A stretch of 36,720 bases of DNA from Thermoplasmata archaeon (lineage in GTDB: Archaea; Thermoplasmatota; DTKX01; JAHFTX01), in contig JAHFTX010000030.1 of assembly GCA_023265395.1 (NCBI GenBank), forward strand, positions 1 to 36,720, given 5' to 3'. The position numbers were made by a program, and so were the translations under genes. The notes beneath the pieces are model-generated. The model worked only from the letters and a program-made list of their open reading frames with translations, was not told the DNA's origin and did not search any database. Each line of letters starts with the position of its first letter. The first letter of the stretch is position 1. Below are positions 17,001 through 22,369 of this stretch, piece after piece.

Positions 17001-18730
17001 AAGGTGTGGTTGACCACCGAACCGGGGGGAAGGTCGACCAGCACATCGCCGTCGGGGAGCACCTCCTCAGGGTAACCATCGTACGCCTGCAGATGGACAC
17101 CCAGGGCAACCCTCGTGCCGTCGTTGCGTACTTGGGCGCGCAGCTGCAAGGCATCTCCATCCTCGGCCGTCGCGGTGCTGAGCAATTGTGCTGCAGGGTC
17201 GATGACGAGGGCCGCGATGTCCTGGGTAATCAGCCCGCTGCCCAGGGCCAGGTCGATCAGCCCGTCACCGGTGACATCCCCGGCGGCGATTCCACCCGAC
17301 TGGCCGGTCACTCCCTGCTCGAAGCTCCACCGTTCCTGCCCGGTCGAGCCGTTGAGGGCGATGAGCGCGCCCCCATCGGTACGGCAGAGCACCTGGGCGG
17401 CGCCCCCGGGACCGGGGGCGATGGCGATCAGTGGTCCGAGCAGTCGCTCCCCGTCGGTCTGCGGTTCGGGGAAGCGATCGATGGTGTGGTTCCAGAGCGG
17501 TCCACCGTCGCTGCCGTTGATGGCGCTGACGCGCGAGGAGGTGCCCAGCCCCGTGCTCCGGGAGGTCGCAACCACCACCTCCGATGCGGCGTCACCACTG
17601 ACGTTGACCAGCACGGGCGCCGCGGTGGTCGCCCCGACGAGGGGGGTCGCACCGCCCCAGAGCTCGGCACCGCTCTGGTCCAGTGCCCAGAGCGCCCCAT
17701 CACCGCTCACTAGGGCGGGAGCGACCACGACGAGGTCCACCTCACCGTCGCCATCGATGTCGCCGAGAGCGGCGCTGGGATGATGGCCGATCGGCAGCGG
17801 GTCGCCCAAGGCAAGGGTGCGGTTCCATTGCGGCGCGCCCTGGGCATCCAGCACCTCGACATGCAACGCATTGGGGGGACCGATGGTAACCGAGGCGATG
17901 ACGATCCCCAGGAGGGCCCCATCCTGGCGCAGCACCGCCGGCGTGGTGGGGCGGTCCCCCAGGACGGTGTGATTCCACAAGGTCCCATGGGGAGCAGCAC
18001 CATCGATGGCGACGAGGGCGTCGTCGGCAGGTGCCAGCAGGTCGGCGGTGCCGTCGGCGTTGAGATCGATGACCTTGGGGCCATCCTCATCGGCCGATGC
18101 ACCCGGTTGGGCGACGAACCGCAGATGGTCGACCTGTGGATTCCCATCGGAGACGTAGGAGGTGCCGTCATAGGTCATGGCCGGTCGATAGACCCGCAGC
18201 TGTCCCTCGACCGTCAAGACCGCAAGTTCGGTCCGGCCATCGGCGTCGAGGTCTGCGCCAAGGGGGGCACCCGCTGCCGCCGCGGGGAGTACGACCTGCC
18301 ACATCAGCGTACCATCGCGGGCGTCTCGCAACGCCATCTGCGAGCCGACGCACCAGGCGACTGCACCGCCTGGAGGAGCGTCTGTCCCATTGGCCAGCTT
18401 GAGGTTCCCCGAGACGTCGACGAGGATCGGTCCGAACCCGGTCAGTGCCACCAGCGGGTCCCACAGGGTGATCGGATCGTCGATGGGCTCCAGCGCTCCC
18501 TGCTGGTGGCCGCTGTTGGCTTCATCCCCTTGGAAGCTCGGCCATGGCACGGGTTGCTGCCACGACCTGCCCATCGTGTGCTGCTCCGCAGTCGCGAGCC
18601 CGTCGCGCTGCGCGGCTGGGCTTGCGGCGGTCGCGACGCCCAGCCCACTGCTGAGCGGCAGCAACAGGACTGCCAGGAGCAGTGTCGTCGCGCGGCGCGT
18701 GAACGTGTCGGGACAGGGGAGCAAGACCAT
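14051..18730 (-). CDS. Giant surface protein: FG-GAP/beta-propeller plus CARDB/NEW3 Ig-like repeats
   Basis: This 1559-residue protein starts with a signal peptide (ATTLLLAVLLLPLSSGLGVA). Residues 55-510 hold FG-GAP/PQQ-like propeller repeats with calcium-type loops (DLDADGRTEL, DLNADGTADL, DIDGDGEVDL, DVTGDGLIDL). After that come many Ig-like CARDB and NEW3 modules (LRAQVRNDGTRVALG, VSISATISNVGSIANVA, VTLRVENAGNAAAFG) and a carboxypeptidase-regulatory-like module (SGTVRYHGVPLADALVVIA). A single membrane helix (LGIVAVLIVVVVVTLLLVL) lies near 1500-1520, with a charged cytoplasmic tail. It is thus a membrane-anchored outer-surface protein, possibly an adhesin or envelope component. N-glycosylation sequons are frequent. 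ATG 18730 follows a TATA element by 36 nt; GTG codons at 18736 and 18745 are alternatives. Confidence 0.88.
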   Translation of the reverse strand: MVLLPCPDTFTRRATTLLLAVLLLPLSSGLGVATAASPAAQRDGLATAEQHTMGRSWQQPVPWPSFQGDEANSGHQQGALEPIDDPITLWDPLVALTGFGPILVDVSGNLKLANGTDAPPGGAVAWCVGSQMALRDARDGTLMWQVVLPAAAAGAPLGADLDADGRTELAVLTVEGQLRVYRPAMTYDGTSYVSDGNPQVDHLRFVAQPGASADEDGPKVIDLNADGTADLLAPADDALVAIDGAAPHGTLWNHTVLGDRPTTPAVLRQDGALLGIVIASVTIGPPNALHVEVLDAQGAPQWNRTLALGDPLPIGHHPSAALGDIDGDGEVDLVVVAPALVSGDGALWALDQSGAELWGGATPLVGATTAAPVLVNVSGDAASEVVVATSRSTGLGTSSRVSAINGSDGGPLWNHTIDRFPEPQTDGERLLGPLIAIAPGPGGAAQVLCRTDGGALIALNGSTGQERWSFEQGVTGQSGGIAAGDVTGDGLIDLALGSGLITQDIAALVIDPAAQLLSTATAEDGDALQLRAQVRNDGTRVALGVHLQAYDGYPEEVLPDGDVLVDLPPGSVVNHTFVFDAAGGGDHHLHVRVDPAMTIPQADRTDDEAVVILTVTSAFALAVDAQPRQVATFPGVSVSISATISNVGSIANVATLLWRDLPPGWVGTVEGGPFDLPVNGSIVVVANLSSPVGAGAQEVPLRLEARSTLHSSERARAELLAVVPRPTELLAWPDVAEVLTYREGFAVFDLWVVNAGLTNDTAHLGVSSDDSAWLFYPQVINHTLAPNGTWSISIIGRPPTDAADGETVSLSVAVFSEVDPSVVRYLSLRATVLFPDVEAVGLRLLRRDGAVVDDVDTHLVANRTFTVESTYRNTVPGLDTLQGIPLNLSLDGSTFLFTITEVAGSVATVLPFQHAIPTAGAHTVTLHLNAEGTMAELDGSNNQLQRSIEVRAEVPQDDYVVSGTVRYHGVPLADALVVIANERSLASVSLHTDPAGQYHANLSDLEGGYLEEDHIKVNATNGITTASVSFYAYSEDGGRTVDLDLVPGPFDFALGLDGNGFSALPGERVMVDGQLEQVGNGTNVLQIAVEGPQGWPAAILRVGTTPQKFITLSPGERANLSLELLVANGTTAGFIGQYSLLVTSLNDTTRRQTATIALEVRQRFGVHLEASLGPIHPGGTTSGSLHLQALGNGDETLHLLGTVGTGWSVLLTPINLTLAPTANATTALQVSAPAGIAPGSATLLLSATVEGTDPPVVHTLSVELQVVPFDFGVDVIIANPLTIAEPGDSRDFVVTIRNTGSGNETAHLAVVSSTGWSAKLLDGAALPWADVALEGGQSRDGLLRVVVPDEPMQRQSVLTISATLTDHPEISASENANVQVSAPDLELIGQIRIGGKVRATVPTGATTGVTLRVENAGNAAAFGVEVALLIDNTQVDGTTVDLPADEGAQVSLNWTPVVGTHNLTFIVNPTRAIKEFSYANNAQSIQVVVPAAGAGLDSLTLGIVAVLIVVVVVTLLLVLRRRAQQNAWDGTEEDDEVGEEEYWQEVAITRPRRHRTEEE

Positions 18731-18762
18731 GGGCACGTCCTCCACAAGGCCGTCGCGACCCT

Positions 18763-19614
18763 CTATAAGCCTTCGTGGACGGAGTATCGGGCCGCGGTCG
18801 CCCTGCGCAAGACCTTGTCGACCCCTGAGCCGTACTGTGCGGCCCTCTTTGGGCGCAGCACGATTCCCTTGGGCGCGCCGAGGAGGGCTGCCGCAAGGCG
18901 CAAGGGGAGCTTGCGCAACGTCGGCTGGCTGGGCGGGACCGCCCAATGGCCCGGGATGCCGTGGCACAGCTCGTCGATCCGCGCGTCGAGGTAGGGTAGG
19001 TGGAGCTGCCGCTGCAGACGCCGGGCGATGGTACGGTCGCGTTCGATCCCTTCCTTCCGCAGATCGCTGATCGCGCTGCGGAGGGCGGGCGGCACCATGT
19101 CGCTGGGCATGCGGCCAAACCGTGCGTAGCCGCCGAAGAGCTCGTCCGCGCCCTGTCCGAGGGTGACCGCGGGGATCATCGGGCGGTGCTCCAGCAGAAG
19201 CCACTCCACGGTACCGACTGCCGTCACGACCGCATCGGTGGAACCGAGCAGTCGCGCCACCTGGTTCGAGACATCGATGACCTGCGCAGCTGATACGCGG
19301 ACCTGCTCCCAGGGCAGGTCGCACAGGCGTGCGACCTCCGCAGCGTCCGCCCCCTCGGTCCGGATCGTCGCGTCATCGACGATGACTGTCGCAGCGACAA
19401 GATCGCGGCGCCCGCGCAGCAGGTGAGCAAGCAGGCCACTGTCGAGGCCGCCGCTCAGTCCGAGCATCATCGGACCCTCCGGTAGCATCCCCACCTGCCG
19501 TTGCAACGCCGCAGCCACGGCAGCGGCCACGCGCCAGAGTGCCTCTCGTTCGTGCGGATCGACCCAGGCAAGCAGCTCCGCGCAGAGGGGGTCAGCGAAG
19601 GGGCGAGGGCTCAC
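18763..19614 (-). CDS. Asparagine-synthase-like (C-terminal ATP-PPase domain only) protein
   Basis: This 283-residue protein is an N-type ATP pyrophosphatase domain: the PP-loop LGLSGGLDSGLLAHLL and the second signature LGQGADELFGGYARF are intact. This fold activates a carboxylate by adenylation for amide formation, as in asparagine synthetase B. The N-terminal glutaminase domain is absent, so it would need free ammonia or a partner, or it makes a different amide. The start GTG 19614 overlaps the stop of the vanZ-like gene as GTGA, indicating translational coupling. It is the last gene of the nnr / vanZ-like / asn-like operon. The specific substrate is unknown. Confidence 0.8.
   Translation of the reverse strand: MSPRPFADPLCAELLAWVDPHEREALWRVAAAVAAALQRQVGMLPEGPMMLGLSGGLDSGLLAHLLRGRRDLVAATVIVDDATIRTEGADAAEVARLCDLPWEQVRVSAAQVIDVSNQVARLLGSTDAVVTAVGTVEWLLLEHRPMIPAVTLGQGADELFGGYARFGRMPSDMVPPALRSAISDLRKEGIERDRTIARRLQRQLHLPYLDARIDELCHGIPGHWAVPPSQPTLRKLPLRLAAALLGAPKGIVLRPKRAAQYGSGVDKVLRRATAARYSVHEGL
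18764..18769 (-). promoter_or_regulatory. TATA box for the giant surface protein gene
   Basis: Leftward this reads CTTATA, centred 36 nt before ATG 18730 and 30 nt before GTG 18736. It overlaps the last codons of the upstream asparagine-synthase-like gene, so the surface protein has its own promoter. Confidence 0.5.
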
Positions 19615-20024
19615 GACCGCCCCTCCCCATCGGAAGGTAGGATCCTGCAGAGGACCAGGGCGATCGTCGCGCCGACGAGGTCGGCGAGTCCATCGAAGGG
19701 GTCCATGTGCCGTTGCGGGACCTGCCCCTGCAACAGCTCGTCTGCCGTGGCGATGGTCGCGGCGACGACGAGCAAGGGCAGCAATCGCGGCAGGGTGCGT
19801 GGCACCCCCGCACCGCGCACGGCGCCCAGTACGAGGAGCAGACCAAGGATGGCATACTCGCTCAGATGCTCGAGCTTGTCGGCAAAGGGGATCGCAGCGA
19901 GCCCCGGAGGCTGCGGTGGGGAGGACTGAGACGACAGCGCAAGGATGGTGCCGGACCACGCGATTGCCGGTAGCCACCAACGGAGCGCCGACCACTGCAG
20001 CAGGGGCGACCGCTCGTCGCTCAG
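19611..20024 (-). CDS. VanZ-like small membrane protein, apparently CTG-initiated
   Basis: Read from CTG 20024, the product has 137 residues with the VanZ-family pattern: TILALSSQS, then PFADKLEHLSEYAILG, then ATADELLQGQVPQRHMDPFDGLADLVGA. Four hydrophobic helices are predicted. VanZ-like proteins are membrane proteins of poorly known biochemical role. The family N-terminal helices lie upstream of the first canonical start (GTG 19820), and no ATG, GTG or TTG is in frame there. CTG at 20024-20022 overlaps the nnr stop as CTGA, exactly like the GTGA overlaps elsewhere in this window. A purine-rich GGAAGGGGG stretch lies 10-18 nt upstream. The alternative is a truncated 69-residue protein from GTG 19820, which would lose the first half of the family. 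Confidence 0.68.
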   Translation of the reverse strand: MSDERSPLLQWSALRWWLPAIAWSGTILALSSQSSPPQPPGLAAIPFADKLEHLSEYAILGLLLVLGAVRGAGVPRTLPRLLPLLVVAATIATADELLQGQVPQRHMDPFDGLADLVGATIALVLCRILPSDGEGRS

Positions 20025-21511
20025 TCCCGCGCCCCCTTCCAGAGCGGATGGTGGGCAAGCAGCACGGCTGGCAGCGATTCAGCGACCTCGATCGCTTGGA
20101 GGCTGTGGCCCATCCTGACGGCGGCGGCCTCGCCCGCCTTGCCATTGAGCCAGGCGCCGGCCCGCGCCGCCTGGAAGGGCGAGAGTCCCTTCGAGAGCAG
20201 TGCTCCACACACCCCGGCAAGGACGTCGCCCGTGCCACCGACTGCCATCGGGGGGCAGCCAGTCTCGTTGGATCGCTGCTGCCCATCGGGCGCGGCGATC
20301 AGGTCGGTGCGCCCCTTGAGCAGCACCGTGCACCCGCACCGCCGTGCGGCCCGCAACGTCGCTGCGATGCGCTCCTGAAGATGCTCCTCAGAGGGTGGAC
20401 GCGCCCCCATCAGGTGGTCGAACTCGCCGTCGTGGGGGGTCAGCAGCAGCTGCGGCTGCTTGGGACGCCGCAGGTTCGTCTCCACCGGGCCCAGGGCGAC
20501 GAGCGCATCGGCATCGATGACGGTCGGTCGCACCAGTTGGCTGACCGCTAGTCGGATGGCCTCGATCGTCTCGGCGGCGCGGCCAAGACCCGGACCAAGC
20601 ACCACCGCGTCGACCTGTTGCTGCAACTGGGTCAGCCGGGGGAGGTCTGCCACCGTGAGGTGGTCCCCACCGAGCGCATGGAGGATCAGGTTGGGGTGGT
20701 GGGCAGCGAGGATCGGCACCACCTGCGGCGGTGTCACGACATGGACGAGGTCGACGCCACAGCGGCCCGCTCCCACGGCCGCCAGCAGCGGTGCGCCATG
20801 GTAGGGGCCCCCACCGATGATGAGCACCGAGCCGCGAGCGCGCTTCCGGGCGGTCGGGCCGGGGATCGGGATCAGGAGGACCTCGCCACGCCCCGTGTGG
20901 GTCAACGCCCGTTGCGGGATGCCGATGTCAACGACCTCGATGGTGCCGCAGGCCCGCTCGTCCATCCCGACCTTGCGGTCGTGGAAGGTCACGGTCGCCT
21001 TGGGGGAGACGGCGCAATCGGTGCCAAGCCCACTGGGTACGTCCACCGACACGATCGGGGTGCCTTCCACGGCGGCGGCGTTGATCAGTCCGATGGCGGT
21101 ACGCAACGGCTCGCGCACCTGCCCACGGGCGCCGACGCCCAGCAGGGCATCGACGATGACATTGGCGCGCTCGAGTTCCCGTGGCAGTGACGCCTCCCCG
21201 CGGACCTTGCGACCTGAGAACGCCGCCAACGCCGCCTTGGCCAGCGCCGTGCGCGGGGGGAGCAGGACCGCGACGGTGACCTTGCATCGAGCCCGCAACT
21301 GCTCGGCGGCAACGTAGCCGTCGCCGCCGTTGTTGCCAGGGCCGCATGCGAAGAGGATGGCCGTTCCCTTGGCCGCTGCGCCCTTGGGGAGGTAGTGCGC
21401 TGCCAAAGACGCAGCCAGTCCCTGCCCGGCAGCCTTCATCAACGCGGCAGCGGGGATTCCCGCCTCGGCAGCGTTGGCATCGAGGACGGCGACCTCCTCG
21501 GGGGGGATCAT
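20021..21511 (-). CDS. nnr: Bifunctional NAD(P)H-hydrate epimerase / ADP-dependent dehydratase
   Basis: This 496-residue cytosolic enzyme repairs hydrated NAD(P)H. The N-terminal YjeF_N domain (about 1-215) has CGPGNNGGDGYVAAEQL and epimerises the hydrate. The C-terminal ribokinase-like domain (about 220-496) has LLTPHDGEFDHL, VLLKGRTDLIAAP and the nucleotide-binding MAVGGTGDVLAGV, and dehydrates the S form with ADP. Length and order match the fused Nnr proteins of archaea and bacteria. ATG 21511 lies 27 nt from a TATA box (21536-21541), implying a leaderless message; an upstream GTG at 21529 would fall too close to that box. It is the first gene of a three-gene operon. Confidence 0.94.
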   Translation of the reverse strand: MIPPEEVAVLDANAAEAGIPAAALMKAAGQGLAASLAAHYLPKGAAAKGTAILFACGPGNNGGDGYVAAEQLRARCKVTVAVLLPPRTALAKAALAAFSGRKVRGEASLPRELERANVIVDALLGVGARGQVREPLRTAIGLINAAAVEGTPIVSVDVPSGLGTDCAVSPKATVTFHDRKVGMDERACGTIEVVDIGIPQRALTHTGRGEVLLIPIPGPTARKRARGSVLIIGGGPYHGAPLLAAVGAGRCGVDLVHVVTPPQVVPILAAHHPNLILHALGGDHLTVADLPRLTQLQQQVDAVVLGPGLGRAAETIEAIRLAVSQLVRPTVIDADALVALGPVETNLRRPKQPQLLLTPHDGEFDHLMGARPPSEEHLQERIAATLRAARRCGCTVLLKGRTDLIAAPDGQQRSNETGCPPMAVGGTGDVLAGVCGALLSKGLSPFQAARAGAWLNGKAGEAAAVRMGHSLQAIEVAESLPAVLLAHHPLWKGARD

Positions 21512-21535
21512 CCCCCCTTCGACGGCCACTAGGAA

Positions 21536-21541
21536 CTTAAG
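21536..21541 (-). promoter_or_regulatory. TATA-like box for the nnr operon (leaderless)
   Basis: CTTAAG is centred 27 nt upstream of ATG 21511. It marks one end of the AT-rich divergent region shared with the membrane protein gene. Confidence 0.5.
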
Positions 21542-21622
21542 ACCGCTGCACCTTTGAGGCGACGAGAAGGAAAACACAATCCCCGAATGTTCAAGTACCA
21601 AATTTCACAATGTATAAAGTCT

Positions 21623-21631
21623 TTTATATAT
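21623..21631 (+). promoter_or_regulatory. TATA box for the five-helix membrane protein (leaderless)
   Basis: TTTATATAT is centred 26 nt before GTG 21653, exactly the spacing for a leaderless transcript. It overlaps the left arm of an inverted repeat at 21626-21641. Confidence 0.6.
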
Positions 21632-21641
21632 GCTCATATAT
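21626..21641. repeat. Perfect 7-bp inverted repeat (ATATATG-CT-CATATAT)
   Basis: The arms ATATATG and CATATAT are separated by 2 nt and overlap the downstream edge of the TATA box. A dyad at this place could be an operator that blocks TBP/TFB or polymerase. The surrounding 21580-21650 is strikingly AT-rich for this window. Confidence 0.6.
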
Positions 21642-21652
21642 CAATACGTTGC

Positions 21653-22303
21653 GTGCCGCTCCTTGAAGACCTGCTCTTGGGCACCGGACTTGACGCCGGC
21701 AAGCTCGCGGCCTACACCGTGGTCATCGGCACCATCCTCATCGGGATGTTCTTCACCGCTGACGACCGACGGAACTTCGAGAACATCCTCAGCAACATCC
21801 TCAGCTTCGCCGTGCTGATCGCCACGGTGGATTTTCCATTCCTGATGCTGATGGCCATGGTCGTCTACCTGCTGCTGGGCATCCACGTGGCGCATCGCCA
21901 CTTGCGGAAGTACTACTATCTGTTCGGCTCGAAGACCTATGGCCCCTTCTCGCTGGTGTTGCTGATGGCGACGGACCATCTCTTCGGGCTCTCTGATCAG
22001 GGCCTCGGCAAGTTCCGAGCCGGCTCCCCCGGGGTCGACGGCTCTGGAGGCGCATTCATCTCGATCGACTGGAACCTCAACCTTGTCAACCTCGGGACCA
22101 TCTTCGTCGCATGGGTGCTCGTCTCGCTGACCGCCCACGCGATCTCCTATCTCCACTTCCATCATGAGCGGGGTACGGCCGCAAGGCGCAAGCAGACGGA
22201 CGAGGCCTCTGGTGCGGCGACCCTGTCGGCGTGGGTCCACCACCGGCACCGCTCGCCACGTGCCTCCCGCGTCCACCGCGGCAAGGGGCACCCCCGTCGC
22301 TAG
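21653..22303 (+). CDS. Predicted five-helix membrane protein of unknown function
   Basis: I do not recognise the family. The 216-residue product has about five hydrophobic segments: near 16-34 (LAAYTVVIGTILIGMFF), 44-60, 62-80 (FLMLMAMVVYLLLGIHVAH), 97-110 (FSLVLLMATDHLFG) and 143-165 (LGTIFVAWVLVSLTAHAISY). The tail is basic and His/Arg-rich, predicted cytoplasmic. A hydrophilic Gly-rich loop sits between the last two helices. GTG 21653 is preferred to an ATG 99 nt upstream because it is 26 nt from the TATA box, and the extra N-terminal codons are AT-rich promoter DNA. It is transcribed divergently from the nnr operon and followed by a separately promoted surface-protein gene. Confidence 0.65.
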   Translation: MPLLEDLLLGTGLDAGKLAAYTVVIGTILIGMFFTADDRRNFENILSNILSFAVLIATVDFPFLMLMAMVVYLLLGIHVAHRHLRKYYYLFGSKTYGPFSLVLLMATDHLFGLSDQGLGKFRAGSPGVDGSGGAFISIDWNLNLVNLGTIFVAWVLVSLTAHAISYLHFHHERGTAARRKQTDEASGAATLSAWVHHRHRSPRASRVHRGKGHPRR

Positions 22304-22337
22304 CCGTGCACCTTTCCGGGCACGTCAGACCGTCCCA

Positions 22338-22346
22338 TTGAAATAC
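22338..22346 (+). promoter_or_regulatory. TATA-like box for the beta-helix surface protein (leaderless)
   Basis: TTGAAATAC is centred about 27 nt before ATG 22370, matching the leaderless spacing seen at several other genes here. Confidence 0.5.
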
Positions 22347-22369
22347 GCCCGCCCAACATCATCCGTTCC

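Noticed and set aside
15509-17713. 734-codon rightward open frame
   Set aside because: It is antisense to the giant surface protein and reads as repetitive Asp/Gly/Val shadow sequence without any family motif.
18731-19324. Upstream extension of the giant surface protein frame
   Set aside because: The frame is open, but the translated residues are Arg/Pro-rich shadow of the asparagine-synthase-like gene. The signal peptide and TATA box place the start at 18730.
19615-20286. Long N-terminal extension of the asparagine-synthase-like protein
   Set aside because: It would overlap the vanZ-like and nnr coding regions and has no glutaminase-domain similarity. The GTGA overlap gives a better start.
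21580-21650. Replication origin in the AT-rich island
   Set aside because: No orc1/cdc6 gene and no repeated origin-recognition-box motif were seen; a promoter/operator explains the signal better.
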